This document shows positions 10,172 to 22,199 of a stretch of 64,000 bases of DNA, piece after piece (positions within the stretch are counted from its first letter, which is position 1; each line of letters begins with the position of its first letter). Origin of the DNA: Rusavskia elegans (Eukaryota; Ascomycota; Lecanoromycetes; Teloschistales; Teloschistaceae); assembly GCA_011316305.1 (NCBI GenBank), contig SAUG01000091.1, positions 124,001-188,000 of the forward strand, written 5' to 3'. A program made the position numbers and the translations under genes. The notes below the pieces were generated by a model that saw only the letters and a program-made list of their open reading frames with translations, was not told the DNA's origin and made no database searches.

Positions 10172-12092
10172 TGAGATTAGAGGTCTCGTTTAGCAAATGT
10201 TGAAGTGAACTGATACGCAACAAGGTGCACTTTCTGACGAAATGGAATAGCAGCGAACAAGTCTGTCAAGACAATGAGAAAGAGAAGCACAGTACACCTC
10301 TGGACTTCCTCGGACTTTCAGTCGGCATGAATACTCCAGGGGAGCAAAGCATTACAATGGAGATGGTGGCTGAAGGATGCAGTGTATGGAAACAACCCAC
10401 ACCTGCTTGCTCTCTACAATCTATGTCATAGGATATCGACGGAGACGGCCACACTCATCGTCATGATGGAAGGGGAACAATGATATCACTGGTCTAAGTT
10501 GTCACTTCCGCCGCTACATGGTTGAGGGTTGGGGTCGCCAGATGACGATGGACGAGACCGCCGCGAGAGAAAGCACTGGTTCGGGCCAATAGCGAAAGGA
10601 TTCGAATCTGAAAACGGACTTGATACGGGACCACGATGGTGGTGGGAGCTATTGGTGAAGGATTAGGACAAGTGTCGGTGACTGTACTCGTATGGGAGCT
10701 TGGGATAGCTAGCCACCAGCAGCTCAAGCCATGAATAATGGAGTGGATCCATGGCTGCCAACAACGTGGGAGCACGTGGTAAAAACTAAAAGGAGGTCAG
10801 CAAGTCATATCCGAGAAGGCCTGTGCGAGCTGACAATCTTCCATCGAGCAAGGGGGAAATTCCCAATGCGCGGTCGAGCGTGGGAAATTGAATCTTGTCA
10901 GGTCCCGGCACCGCGGCGCTGGGTCAGCCTGGACCCCCATGCGTCCGTTTTGGAACGTGCCGTCGTGCCTCGCGTGTTAACCATGTGCAGGCGGCATGAT
11001 CCGCGTCGTACAAAGAAAGATCGCCGAGGAATCTGTCCGGATTTGGCGGCTGATCGTGATACCCTCTTGCGGTGAGTAGAGTAGTTCGGACACTCAGCCT
11101 GGACCCCCATGCGTCCAATTTGGAACGTGCCTCGCGTGTTAACCATGTGCAGGCGGCATGATCCGCGTCGTACAAAGCAAGATTCCCGAGGAATCTGTCC
11201 GAACTTGGCGGCTAATCGTGACACCCTGTAATGCTTTGTCTCGACTTCGGACGTCCCAATGAACAGCGCAAAATGTACAAGTCTGCACGGTGAAGTCAAA
11301 CTATCTCGGTACCATCGAGTGGTATTGGACACTTCGTAACAAGCGGATGGAAACTACAATCTGATGCGGATACTAGGTAGAGAAGCTCCGACAAACGTGA
11401 GCGGCAGCCACTACTACACCATTCATCCACGAGACCCGTTTCTCCAGCGTGAAAGCCCCTGCTACAACCTGCATTTGTCATTCCTCGGATATTAAGATTG
11501 TTCATACCTTGGGCGGGGATTGAATTCAAGCGCTATCGCTTCATACGCCACTTTGCTCGTGGCTTGATGATCCTTTCGATATCGCCTATCCATGTCCGGT
11601 CCGCTCGTCGTGTGTACTACTCGGCACCCAAGGAGTCTCCAGCGGTAAGGACCTGATGGCGACCGAGTATAGGAGGCTCGTTTCAGCCAAAGAAGACAGG
11701 CCGACGGAAATCATCGGGTCTGATACACTCCCTGATAGCGTCCGTCCAACCTGCGCTACCTCTTGCCACAGCATAAACCCAGTCTTATGGCACCAGAGCC
11801 TCACACGACAGGGGTCTAAACACGCGCCGAACATCTCCGCTGAACGGTACAATAAAGCCACTCTTGAGACGAGGTACCCCGAAAGGGCAGGAGGACATTG
11901 GGCAGCAAGGGGCGTTTTGTGCTACTACCTCGTACTCTAGCGTACGACCGATTCCCCCCTGGGACCAAAGATCGAAAGCTCTATGGCTTGGACATATCAA
12001 CTATGCAAATCCACCATCTGAAGTCAAGTACGTAGTACGATAGCTTTACGCAGCGGCCATGCTTGCTCCTCCAACGCCAAAGACCACCTGAA
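10172..12092. other. Intergenic region with a degenerate direct repeat
   Basis: About 1.9 kb lying upstream of the F-box-like gene and downstream of PDB1, both on the minus strand. Only short unconvincing open frames occur. The one structured feature is the pair of roughly 135-bp direct repeats at 10924 and 11094, annotated separately. Otherwise I see nothing assignable. Confidence 0.45.
10924..11228. repeat. Two-copy direct repeat, units about 140 and 132 bp
   Basis: Unit 1 (10924 to about 11065) and unit 2 (11094 to about 11226) are offset by 170 bp and share long identical blocks, for example TCAGCCTGGACCCCCATGCG at both starts and GCAGGCGGCATGATCCGCGT further in. Unit 1 has an extra 8 bases (about 10963) and scattered substitutions separate the units. 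No inverted ends, tRNA or coding sequence explains them. Confidence 0.75.
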
Positions 12093-13461
12093 TCATACCC
12101 GCAGAAGCTTGGCAGCGTAGTTTGCTATCGTGCCCTCTTGTGGAAACGCCATCTCCTCCAACTTCTGCGCATACGGCGTCGGTACTTCGGCTCCCGTTAC
12201 CCTTACCGCTGGGGCATCCAAGTAGTCGAACGCGTACTCCATCGTCAAGGCTAATATTTCTGCTCCCACGCCAAAACTTGGGAAGCCGCTCTCTACCGCC
12301 ATCAAACGCCCTGTCTTCTTCACAGATTTGACAATCGCCTCAACGTCAAGTGGCTTCACCGATCGAAGGTTAATGACCTCAGCCTCCACGCCGTAGTCCT
12401 TTTTCAGTTTCTCAGCCGCCACTAGCGATTGTCCCACGCATCGTGACAACGTGACGATTGTGAGGTCTTTGCCGGCCCGCTCGATTTTCGCTTTACCGAA
12501 CGGGAGGACAAAGTCGTCCTTCTGCGCCGCTTCTGACATTGGAAAGTTGGTCCCGTACAAAAGCCTGAGACCGTGTTAGGGCTACAGCATCGACAGAGTT
12601 TTGGCACGTACTCGTTCTCTAGTACCACCACTGGATTGGGATCCCTTATTGCTGCCTTCAATAACCCCTTGGCGTCTTCCGAGCTCCATGGTGCCACCAC
12701 CTTGAGCCCTGGAATGCTTCCATACCAGCTCGAATAATCTTGTGAATGTTGCGCGGCCACGCCTGCAGCGAACCCATTGGGACCTCGGAATGTGATGTTA
12801 CAGGGTTGGATACCACCAGACATGTAGTGTGTCTTGGCCGCTGAATTGATGATTTGGTCGATAGCTTGCATCGCAAAATTAAACGTCATGAACTCGCACT
12901 GGACGGAAGCGGTGTCAGCCTTGCTGGCCGATCAGCGAACGGAGGCTTGAGATCACCTTACCACTGGATGTAGACCAGCCAACGCAGCGCCAACAGTCAG
13001 ACCGCAGAAACCTGACTCGGTAATCGGGCTATCGATGACCCTCTTTTCGCCAAAGCGGTCCAGAAGACCTTTCGTAACTTTGTAGCTATTTGGGATCTGG
13101 TATCAGCAGGTGTAAAGCCGGCGCTGTGAGATCAACTGCCAAAAGGGAACAGCTGTTCCATGTAAAAGTCGAGTCTGCATTGCACATACGCGCCATTGTA
13201 CTGAGCCACTTCTTCTCCCAGAACGAAGACCTTGTTGTTCGATTCGAGCTCCTCGGCCAATGCCTCGTTCAACGCATCTCTGACTGCCACCTCTTTCACT
13301 CCGCTCGGAGTAGCATACCTTCTCCTGCTAGAGGTCACTGGTATCGTTGTTCGAGAGGTAAAAGCTGGTGATGTGCGAGCTATATAGATTCGGGGAGGTG
13401 CAGACGATAGTATCGAAGGCAGCAAACGACTGGCTGGTCTCAATATACGTGGACCGACCAT
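12093..13461 (-). CDS. PDB1: Pyruvate dehydrogenase E1 component beta subunit, mitochondrial
   Basis: Beta subunit of the thiamine-diphosphate-dependent E1 enzyme, which decarboxylates pyruvate and acetylates the lipoyl groups of E2 in the mitochondrial matrix. Four exons: 13461-13190, 13085-12962, 12898-12612 and 12564-12093, giving 384 residues, close to the yeast length. The N-terminus is Arg/Ser-rich with an [12 protein letters not shown] junction typical of a cleaved presequence. Conserved blocks in order are [73 protein letters not shown] and [16 protein letters not shown]. The first intron (GTATGT..TAG) removes a stretch that would otherwise read out of the family alignment. It lies in tandem with ERG6. 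Confidence 0.95.
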
Positions 13462-13855
13462 GTCATAGACGGTGGAGGAAGGATTGAGAGTAAGCCTCGA
13501 ATTTTCGTGGTCGTATTCCTGATTGTAGGTAAAGCTGTTGGGTCCGGGGACAAGAAGACTGCGCTAGGATCTCGGTGTTGAATTCCGAGGCTAAGCAATC
13601 AACGCCAACCAAAAATGGAAAGGCTTGGTCAACGCATCTCGGTGACTGTCACGATCTGTTTGAAAGCAATTGTAAGCATTGTATGAGCCGGGAATGGCTC
13701 TAATTTCGAATACAATCTTCATGTGTGCGACTTTCCCAGATGATCGATTACATGCTAGATACAGCGCAAGGTAAATATCAATAAAGTGCATTTGTTTATC
13801 GGAACCTGTTCAAATGACTAGCGAAGACTGCCAAACGCTTCAATTGCTGAGAATC
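13462..13855. other. Intergenic, PDB1 promoter and ERG6 3' end
   Basis: 394 bp between two minus-strand genes. It must contain the PDB1 promoter and the ERG6 terminator. No specific motif stands out. Confidence 0.4.
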
Positions 13856-15148
13856 TCAATCCTTCGGTTTGCGTGCTACCATGAGATACATAGGTGTGAA
13901 AAGCTTCTGCTTCCCGCCAGCTACCAGGCAGTTTGCTGCAACACCTAAACTGTCCGCTGTCTTCCTGGTGCCTCGGGGAATTAGACCAATCGACTCGAAA
14001 CCGCCGACGAGGTTGTGGACGATGAAACGTCCAAGTTGTGTCATGCGTGCGATCGTGATGACATCTCCAATACTTGAAGCCATCCGGAGGTCTCCATCCA
14101 AGGGGTAATACCATGGTCTGGCATCCGTTCGCTCCGCGAGGTCTTCATGGTGCTCGAGCACGAAACCTGCCTTCTGAATGGCTGCCAACGCCTCGTCCAC
14201 CTTGACCATATTCGAGATCCCGTCTCCTTGCTCAATGCCAAGTCGGATCTCTCTATGTTGAGCATTATCATTATCATATCGATCGGTCATGAGCCACTCG
14301 TACACCCCAAAGACACCGCCCGGCTTCAGCACACGGAAGATCTCCGAATACACGCCTTCTAGCGACGGTGCATGGACGGTGGCCTCTATGGCGTAGACGG
14401 CATCGAAGACATTTGGAGGGAAAGACATTTGCTACAACAAGTCAGCCTGGAAGATCTCACCACTAAGGGAAAGTACCCTGACCATGAAATCGCCTTTCGT
14501 GAAGCCTAATTGTGTCCCCAGTCCCTCCTTCGTGGCGTATCTCGCCGCGCGCTCGATCTGATAGTCGTTGTTATTGAGTCCCACAATGTTGGCACCGGTG
14601 AACTTGGCGATTTCCCGTGCAGGGCCTCCGACACCACAGCCGACATCCAGAACCTTCATTCCTTCCCTCAGCCCCATCATATGAGCGAGATAATGTTCGT
14701 GACGAGCGATCGCTTGATAAAACCCTTCACCGGGGGCAAATCGGCAGAAGTGGAAGGAGGCACACCATCCATATTCATACAGATCGGTTGCGAGGTTGTA
14801 GTAGCTGCTATGATCAGAAAAGATGTGGGCCCGAGAGGAGCGAAAGAACCACGCACTGTCTGGTCAGGGTCGCATATTCTGCTCTTCGTGCCTGAAAGGA
14901 CTGTTCAGACAGATGACCGGTTCGTCTCAGGGGGATTTCTATACTTCACGAATCTCTGCTGTCTCTGCGCCAGCCAGCTTGTTATCCCAATGTTTGAAAT
15001 ACTCGTCAACCGCAGCTTTCTGGGCAGCTGGGTCCTTCTTCAACATTGCACGGAATCCTGCTTTCTCTTCGGCTGATTTGCCATGCATGATCTTGTTGAA
15101 AACAGCATCACGGTTGTGATCTTCGTTCTCGAGTGCCATTGGGGCCAT
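13856..15148 (-). CDS. ERG6: Sterol 24-C-methyltransferase (ergosterol pathway)
   Basis: S-adenosylmethionine-dependent enzyme that methylates C-24 of zymosterol in late ergosterol synthesis, at lipid droplets or ER. Four exons: 15148-14945, 14891-14857 (only 35 bp), 14807-14483 and 14431-13856, giving 379 residues, matching the family. The SAM-binding motif I is clear ([19 protein letters not shown]). Sterol-binding and family blocks include [30 protein letters not shown] and [11 protein letters not shown]. The tiny second exon encodes part of an [11 protein letters not shown] block and is needed to restore continuity. It shares a 378-bp divergent promoter with SLT11. Confidence 0.95.
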
Positions 15149-15526
15149 AATGACTTGACTGGACTAGCAATGTTTTGGAAAGGTTGTTTCAATGAACGTG
15201 GAGTAGACAAAATCTGGGGAAAGAGCGACTGGGAGGGCGAGATTGATGTAGGTACGACTTGAAAATATTGAGATAGATCCCGTCGATTCGTTGCTCTACC
15301 TACGCTAGTAAAAGCTGCAGGTACGAATACGGCACTAAATAAGCGCAGGCGGTCTCATTCCGCCATTATTAGATCGAATGTGACTACAGAGTACTCCGTA
15401 TCTTCACATTACTAACTTTGGATTATCCCGCGAAGATTACTGGTCTGCTTCCAAGCCTCGCGGAACAATGACAAGTTAGAGCGGCCGACTGCATCGCAAA
15501 CACCACTTCTGTCTTGGTCATTCATC
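15149..15526. promoter_or_regulatory. Divergent promoter region ERG6/SLT11
   Basis: 378 bp between divergent start codons. It should contain the ERG6 control region, which in fungi often carries sterol-responsive elements, but I could not identify a convincing consensus by eye. Confidence 0.45.
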
Positions 15527-16742
15527 ATGCCTCAGATAAAGCAAGATCTCAACCGATCAGGCTGGGAAACCACGGGTGAGCTGCGACATACCGTGAGCCC
15601 ATCTTGATCAATAGCTGATTGTCCTTGTATTCGTAGACTTCCCCTCTGTGTGCGAGAACTGCCTACCCGATAATCCATATGTTCAGATGCTCAAAGAAGA
15701 TCATGGCGCAGAATGCAAGATATGCACTCGGCCATTCACCATATTCCGATGGAAGGCGGATAGAACAGCACGTACGAAACGAACCAATATTTGTTTGACA
15801 TGTGCCCGTCTCAAGAACTGCTGTCAATGTTGCATGCTGGATCTTTCCTTTGGTTTGCCGATAGTAGTCCGTGACGCGGCACTGAAGATGGTTGCGCCAG
15901 GCCCAGAAAGCAGTATCAACAGAGAGTATTATGCCCAAGAGAATGAACGGGAGATCGAAGAAGGCCGAGGCGGCGTTGAAGAGTATGAGAAGACTGATGA
16001 GAAGGCCCGGGAACTGTTACGAAGATTAGCAAACAGCGAGCCATATTACAAGAGGCAGCGAAGGCTGGAGGCAGAGGAGGAAGGCAAAGAATCTGGAGAC
16101 GGTCCAGCCGATGCAGACGGTCAAAAATTGATTACTGGACCGCCCGGTCCGTTGAGGACAAGCGATACGAAAGATCCCCAAGAAATTCGATCGCGAGGGG
16201 CGCCCTATCGGAAAGGTCGTGGAGGTGTGACAGCAAGGCGGGTATTTCCTGGCACCGCGCAGCTTCCTCCTCAGCCGCAAGACATTCTCCCGCCTCGTGA
16301 CCGCAACATTACCTCGCTCTTCGTTACCGGCGTTGAAGATGACCTGCCTGAACATGCCGTCAGAACCTTCTTCACCCCTTTCGGTACTCTACGTTCCGTG
16401 ATCTGCTCTCACCGCGCTCACTGTGCGTTCATCAATTACGCTAGCCGAGAAGGTGCAGAGGCAGCGGCAGAACACTGCCAGGGCAAGGCTGTCATTCAAG
16501 GCTGTCCTCTCCGCGTTCAGTGGGGTCGGCCAAGGCCACTTGACAGTATGGAAAAGGAGGAGCGAATGACCTTGGCAAGGCAAGGAAGGGACACCGCGAA
16601 AGCCACTACGACAGGAAAGAGCTCTACAAATATGGCAGCTGGTCTGATTGCTGGGGGCCTCTCGCAAGACCCCAACGACATTGTACCTGCCGCTCCACCT
16701 GGCCAGGATGATGTTCAGTATGCCTCTCTGGCAGGGAATTGA
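15527..16742 (+). CDS. SLT11: Pre-mRNA-splicing factor SLT11/ECM2 (RBM22 family)
   Basis: Spliceosomal protein of the Ecm2/RBM22 family, which contacts U6 and the catalytic RNA core during activation. Exon 1 (15527-15575) encodes MPQIKQDLNRSGWET, exon 2 runs 15637-16742; together 384 residues. N-terminal zinc-binding region: paired Cys motifs CENCLPDN and CKICTRPFTIFRW, then CLTCARLKNCCQCC. A single C-terminal RRM follows at about residues 230-305, with RNP2-like ITSLFVTGVE and RNP1-like RAHCAFINYASREGA. A charged linker with EEYEKTDEKARELL separates the domains. Divergent from ERG6. Identification is firm. Confidence 0.93.
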
Positions 16743-17429
16743 GCAAAGCGACCGTTTCCAAATACAACGACGATCCGAGAAAGAAACGATCCAGCATCGT
16801 AAACAGAAAGAGTAAATTCCGAGTGTTATTGTACTGATGAAACGAAATGAGAATGACCCTGGTCACGAACATACATCGCTCGATGTGCTGGCACTGGGCT
16901 TCTAGATTTGCACCCAAGGTCTTTCCGAAATACCGTCAATCAAGTAGCTTCTAAGACGACGACCATCAACGTTGCCTTGGCTTAGTAATCTTGAGAGTGG
17001 TAAATGCGAACCACGGCGGCGTCAGCCAGCTAAGCAACATCTATTTGCTATCAGCCAGAGCTCCAAATGATGAAATTGGGCTTTTTCCGGTACCGTAGCA
17101 GGTCATTGACATCTCACCAAAAAGGAAAGGAGATTGGGGCGAGGAGCATAAAACCCTGCTTCATGTGCTCTGGTACATGTCGAAGGAATGAAGAAAGTCG
17201 GCGGAATATGACCTGCTTCAGGGGCTCCGAATGTCAAAGAATTAACGAGAGTAGACGGGATATAAGACAGATACAACTCCATCGATGTCGATCAATACAT
17301 GTTGCTATTCGGGTCCTTCCTCTGGCCTCTTTCCCTTTGGTTCTCGTCTCTTCACCGACTTCAGCTTCGCTTCCGTTGCTCAACTGGACCAGCTTTTACG
17401 GTATGGCACCCGTTTTGTAGAGCCACAAA

Positions 17430-17597
17430 ATGCATCCGGAACCTTTTTCTTCCAACATTACCAACTTTGCATGGCTCATCTACCAAGGTCTCGGATTAGT
17501 GATCCCCTTGTTGGCTACCTACGCAGGAGACTATTTATTTGTGGTCTTCGAACACCTGTCATTCCTTGCCCAACCCACCACCAAGCAAGAAGCCTGA
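17430..17597 (+). CDS. Candidate small membrane protein, 55 residues
   Basis: An ATG-initiated 55-codon frame with a polar N-terminus (MHPEPFSSNITNFA), then an almost continuous hydrophobic segment of about 30 residues (WLIYQGLGLVIPLLATYAG followed by YLFVVFEHLSFLA), and a polar tail ending TKQEA. The composition is that of a one- or two-pass membrane micropeptide. It is preceded 27 bases upstream by a five-codon ATG frame, which could be a uORF. No family is recognised; the case rests on composition, so chance remains possible. Confidence 0.35.
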   Translation: MHPEPFSSNITNFAWLIYQGLGLVIPLLATYAGDYLFVVFEHLSFLAQPTTKQEA

Positions 17598-17794
17598 TAG
17601 TGCAACCTTTCTCGCTGGGATAGAAAATCTCAGGTCGTCGCGCGGATTGCGTTGTTCATTTTGTTGAGGTCCAACTCCACGGTGGCTTCGTGAAGGCTTG
17701 GGTTATTCAAACGATTCGAATCACATGGTGATGCCAGTCGCATGAATTACTTGCTTGTTGAGGAGCTAATGGCACGCCGTCTCCTCCTTGAAAT

Positions 17795-17917
17795 TTAGAC
17801 ATGGCAGTTCCAAACAGTGCAGGTGATGATGATTATGAGGTAGAGTACGACAAAGAGTGAAACATAAGCCAAAACCCTGACATCAAACCTACTGCAAAGC
17901 TCACTCCATGTGGACAT
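17795..17917 (-). CDS. Possible tail-anchored micropeptide, 40 residues
   Basis: From Met at 17917 the frame reads MSTWSELCSRFDVR followed by a strongly hydrophobic helix (VLAYVSLFVVLYLIIIIT) and ends NCHV. The frame is open further upstream to about 18061 but without an ATG, so a longer product would need an upstream exon I could not find. It looks like a C-terminal membrane anchor. Evidence is compositional only. Confidence 0.2.
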   Translation of the reverse strand: MSTWSELCSRFDVRVLAYVSLFVVLYLIIIITCTVWNCHV

Positions 17918-19028
17918 AATCTTGTCGAGGTCTTTGCGTGACCTATCCTCAACGCGAGAGTCACCTCTATTTTTTGCGTTGTTTCCCTCGTGTTTGCAGA
18001 TTGTTGTAGCAATAGACGCTACATCGTTCTTCTGAGCCTTGGAATCCCGAATCCTAGACACGCCATGGACCTAGATTCCCATCAGGATCAAGGCATCAAA
18101 TGCTTTAAAGGCGGTACGTCGGCGGCGCTAGCACGCACAGCACTGTTGGTTTTCCTCAAAGATGCCCTGAACTATACATTGGACCTGTTGCCTACTCTAC
18201 CTTATCGCTCCGTATCTGGGGCAGAGAGGCACAGTAAGGCAGCTGATAACCTAGTCTGCGTTAAGATTGAACCCATACATTTCCACTCATGCCTCGTAAA
18301 ACGTCGTAATCTCATCAATCATCCAGCTCGTGCATAAAATCATATCATCATGGATAGCTTCTTGCCACTCGCCACCACCACTACCTACTTCATCCCACAA
18401 GACACATCGAGGCAATCGCCACCGTGATAGTGTGACCAGTGCGGCTGCATCTTGGTGGCGGAAAGCTTGTCTTGCCGACTCCTTTTATTTGACACGGGAC
18501 TAGCCTGTGTATGCCTACGTCCGCCTTTTCCCATGCCCCTTGCTACTCTTCTCGCAGGCCGGGGCGTGGAGCGCTATGTCGCGTTTTGAGTCGCAGGTCC
18601 AGGTCTAAGAAGGCGAGGGCCCGAGATTCCCGAGGAAGACGACGAGGACGGCGCAGTAGCTATTCAAGATCAAAGATTCAGCCAATGTACTCGATATGAG
18701 CGAAAATGCTTCGTTCTTTTCAACTCGAATTTCTCGGGTGAGAAGGATGCATGCGGTGAGCTCGCTATATTGATAATTCCAATTGAATGATAACCGCTAT
18801 GCGTATCCACTAGAGACAGAATGCGGCTAGTCCGGCCGTTGTATGACAAGGGGGAAGTCGAGACAACGATGGATTTTAGTGAAAGACAATCGTCATGGAA
18901 TATTAGGGTCCACCCGATACGGTGGCTCTCTGGGTCTAGCATTGAAAGATTTTGTAGCAGAGACAAAAAGAGTGAATCGAGTGATCGTACAACGAGTAAA
19001 CACAAGCTTTAATAGAATCGGGGCCAAC

Positions 19029-20483
19029 TCACGCAGCAGTTGCAGCGAACATCTCATGTCTTTTGGCCTTGGTGAAGACGCTCAGCGCCGCTGAGAACAG
19101 CATTGTGAAGATCATGATCAACATGATCTTCAGTATACCGTGCTCCGGGACTAGGAACAGTACTGCCGTGGGCACCATTAACAGGACAACCGCCACAACG
19201 GTGAGAATAAGGCGAGCGAGGATGTCGACACGGTATTTGGAATAAAGTTGTACGTATTCATCGTCGGTTTTCTTCCGTTCTTCGGAAGAGGATAGGATAA
19301 ACTGTGGCAGTAATGTGTTAGTTGGAGGAGCGTGTAGGAAAACAGGGGTGGCAGGAAATGGGGACGAGCTTGCCCTTGTGAAAGGCCGTGGAAAGATACT
19401 GAGGGTGTCTTCGAGGACGCCGTCGAACCAGCCGCCTTCTTGTTTCTCGGCTAGTGCGATGATGTCGTCTTGATACTGCAATGTACGTTAGCCTGGTTTC
19501 TGCTCACCCTTTTACTACCTTACTCTTGTCGAGGACCACGTGTCATGCGAGCAGGGAGGTCAGAGGTACTTTGCATGCAGCAGAAGGTCGCATACCTTGA
19601 TAAACTTGGATTCTACGCGGCATAAGGGCTTGATATCGTCAATCCACTTGTAAAGGCTACCATAGTCCCGATCCAACGGACGAGGAATTGCTACATTCCT
19701 TCTGATTCGCGTGATTAGATCGTCTGCAATTCGGATCAGATTTGGGTCCCAGAGGAAACCGATGGGAGTTCATACCGTAGTCTTTCAGCTTGCCGTCGAT
19801 CTTTGTCATCAAAGACTTGCGAGATGGTTCTTCGGGCCGTTGATCATCACGACGCCTTGATTCCAAAGCGAGCTGGTCGAGCTCCTGATCCTCATCGTCC
19901 ATGGCTATGAGAGCCTTCTCCATCTCGGCCAATTCATCCTGACGGTGAAGCAGGACTCTGGTGTGTAAGAAATCAAAACGCCTGCACATCAAGAAGTTGT
20001 CGCTACTGTTCATGAAGGCAGCCAATTTGGGATAACCTTTGGGATGATCTTCGACTGCCTGTTTGTAAGCGCGTCGAAATGCATGTCGGAGGAAAGGACG
20101 TACTGCAGGCGATGAGTTTCTCCCGGCCGTCTTCTTTGCGCCAGGGCGTTGGGATGTGTGGTAGTTTGGCGGTCAGTAGCGAAGTTGGCAGACATTGTGT
20201 CAGCTTCTGATTGAACGTCTCTTTGGAAAGATCTGGCCATGTTAGGTCTGGACTTGAGTTTCGTCCTCATCAATGATGCGATACCTCCATCAGCGACAGT
20301 GGGACTGCGGCTTGTATCTCCATTGTAGCCATCCTTTTCCGGGTCGGTTCCCACATTGATGACACAGTCCCTGTACCCGTGGCCCGCCGGATGTATGGGA
20401 GAAGTCGGTGCTGTCGATGGGGGAGTTGGGGGCTGAACAGGCATATCAATTCGTTGGACTAGACACTCAACCACATCACTCAA
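19029..20483 (-). CDS. DUF6594 domain membrane protein
   Basis: Fungal DUF6594 family: a soluble alpha-helical domain followed by C-terminal transmembrane helices; function unknown. Exons inferred: 20483 to about 20105, about 20064-19776, 19723-19596 and 19475-19029. Recognisable blocks are EDHPKGYPKLAAFM, FLHTRVLLHRQDELAEMEKA, KDY joined to DDLITRIRRN, RPLDRDYGSLYKWI, EGGWFDGVLEDTLSIF, and membrane segments LARLILTVVAVVLLMVPTAV and ILKIMLIMIFTMLFSAALSV. The N-terminal 125 residues are low-complexity (Pro/Ser/Thr). The junction after exon 1 is uncertain: a frame change is required and the best donor is weak. The 3' end is also uncertain, because a strong GTGAGT donor lies just before the annotated stop, at the position where relatives continue with a last transmembrane helix. 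Confidence 0.75.
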
Positions 20484-22199
20484 ATTGGCCGAGTAGGGGA
20501 CACTAGACAGTCATAAAGTACAGCTTCTTCCAGGCAGCAATGTCACCCTTGATGCAGCCGCAACAAGCTTATACACTCCTGCGGCTGTTGCAACGGAGGA
20601 GTGCGAGAGTGCGAGGCTCACCGACGCCCGGCCACGAGGCTGACTGAGAGATCCCAATTCGGACACGAGACATCTCAGCCCAGCAACTACTACTCCGCCC
20701 CCCTGTCGATCCACACTCGGCCTTAAGCTGCAAGTATTGATTGGTCCTCCTTCCTCGATTGCTTTCTCGCAATCAGCATGGTCGCAGTTGACGCCCGTAG
20801 AACCCGCCCATCGATGCCGGCAACTCGAGGCAAAAGCAGTGCGACTGGGCCGCCGCAACTGCTACATGACTGCCACGACACAATTATCGGACAGTAACAT
20901 GTGGAGGGACGTGTTGCGAAGTCAAGTGTTTCTATAGGTCTACTACTCTCTAGAGCAGGGATAAACATACGTGGTAAACGGGAAGAAGCAACCATCAATT
21001 ATCCACCACACCTTGGAGCGTCGACTTGTCATCCGTCCCCCTTGTACAATTGGTCATGGAGTCCGTTGCCGCTGAATGGGGCGAGTACGAGTCCTCCTCA
21101 GGAAATCGTCCTTGGAAGTACACTCAGATCATCCTCGTTGTACGTCTTCTTCATCTTTTCGCCCTCTTGCTTTCTCAGCTTGTATCTGCCGTTACCAAGC
21201 ACTGCCATCCGGTCAGCCAAACAGCCCTTGCCATTACATCCATCCCACCACAAAGCTGCCACTCACCCTCGTCTACCTTGAATGGACCCGAGCAGCCACG
21301 CGCCCCGTTCACATACACATTGTCGTCTTTCTTGAACTGGTCCTTGAACTATCGAGGACCCGTATGTTAGAGGGCATGCTTCATAGGACCAGCAACAGGA
21401 GACATGTCTATCAATCTAGGAGATCGAAGAGCCCAACATGTCCATCTGCTTACCTTCTCTTTGAGGTCCACTGGTCGCGAATCATAGCGGCTTCTCCACG
21501 CGATCTTATTCGGCCCGAGGTCCATGTCCTATTTTCTGTCAGGCTAAGGCGAATCTCTTATGTGCATCATTTTGATTTCTTACTTTGGTAGATCCACCGG
21601 CCATTGCGCCTTCTTGCGTGTTCGTTGAGGAAGTCATCCAGTCCGCTGTCCTTACTTGAATATGTTGATAGGTGACCCGTACTGCGATCGGTTGCGCAGA
21701 AATGCATATAGATATACCCCAACGCCTTGACAAGCCTCAGCTCTTCGAGAGCCTCGTTTATTTGAGTCAGAGATTGATTGCAAGAGGCGCAGGCTGTAGG
21801 CTGCAGGCTGCCTTGATTGCCTTGAATGGTGCCAACCTTGTGCAGCTGCCAGAACTTCTGCAGCCGTGCTGCAACCAAAGCATAGCCGCAGCGGACACCA
21901 ACCATTCGTACAGTAGTAGTCACACTCCACCGCACACCCTTCTGGCTACAAGCGGTTTCGTGCGCTCTCATAATCCATTGGCTTTGCGTTGCAATCCAAG
22001 AAGCCTGTGACAGTATCCCCAAACAGCCTTGACGCACAACATCATTCGAACCTGCATTAAGCAAACAAGGGCTGAATAAGCTGCTGATTCGAATTATCCA
22101 TTAGCTGGCGTCTCGTACCAAGATTAATAACAACTGGCCGCTCCGTGAAAACATAAAGACCTATCGCTGGCAATCAACGATGCATCGACAACTGAAGTA
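20484..22199. other. Intergenic, no supported gene
   Basis: 1.7 kb between the DUF6594 gene and the caspase-like gene. Open frames exist on both strands (for example near 21076-21591 plus and 21539-22064 minus), but they overlap each other, mostly lack good ATG starts and show no family features. A short hydrophobic stretch near 21125-21190 (plus) is the only membrane-like signal. Confidence 0.4.

Larger units (their letters stand above)
16743..19028. other. Long intergenic stretch with two short membrane-type ORFs
   Basis: About 2.3 kb between SLT11 and the DUF6594 gene. Apart from two short hydrophobic ORFs (17430-17597 plus, 17795-17917 minus), I see no supported gene. A basic Arg/Ser-rich frame at 18511-18699 is compositional only. 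Confidence 0.4.

Noticed and set aside
10898..11332. 144-codon minus-strand ORF containing an internal sequence repeat
   Set aside because: The repeated peptide is simply the direct DNA repeat read through; no homologous protein pattern is visible.
21539..22064. 165-codon minus-strand ORF
   Set aside because: It lacks an ATG at its 5' end, overlaps another frame on the plus strand and shows no family features.
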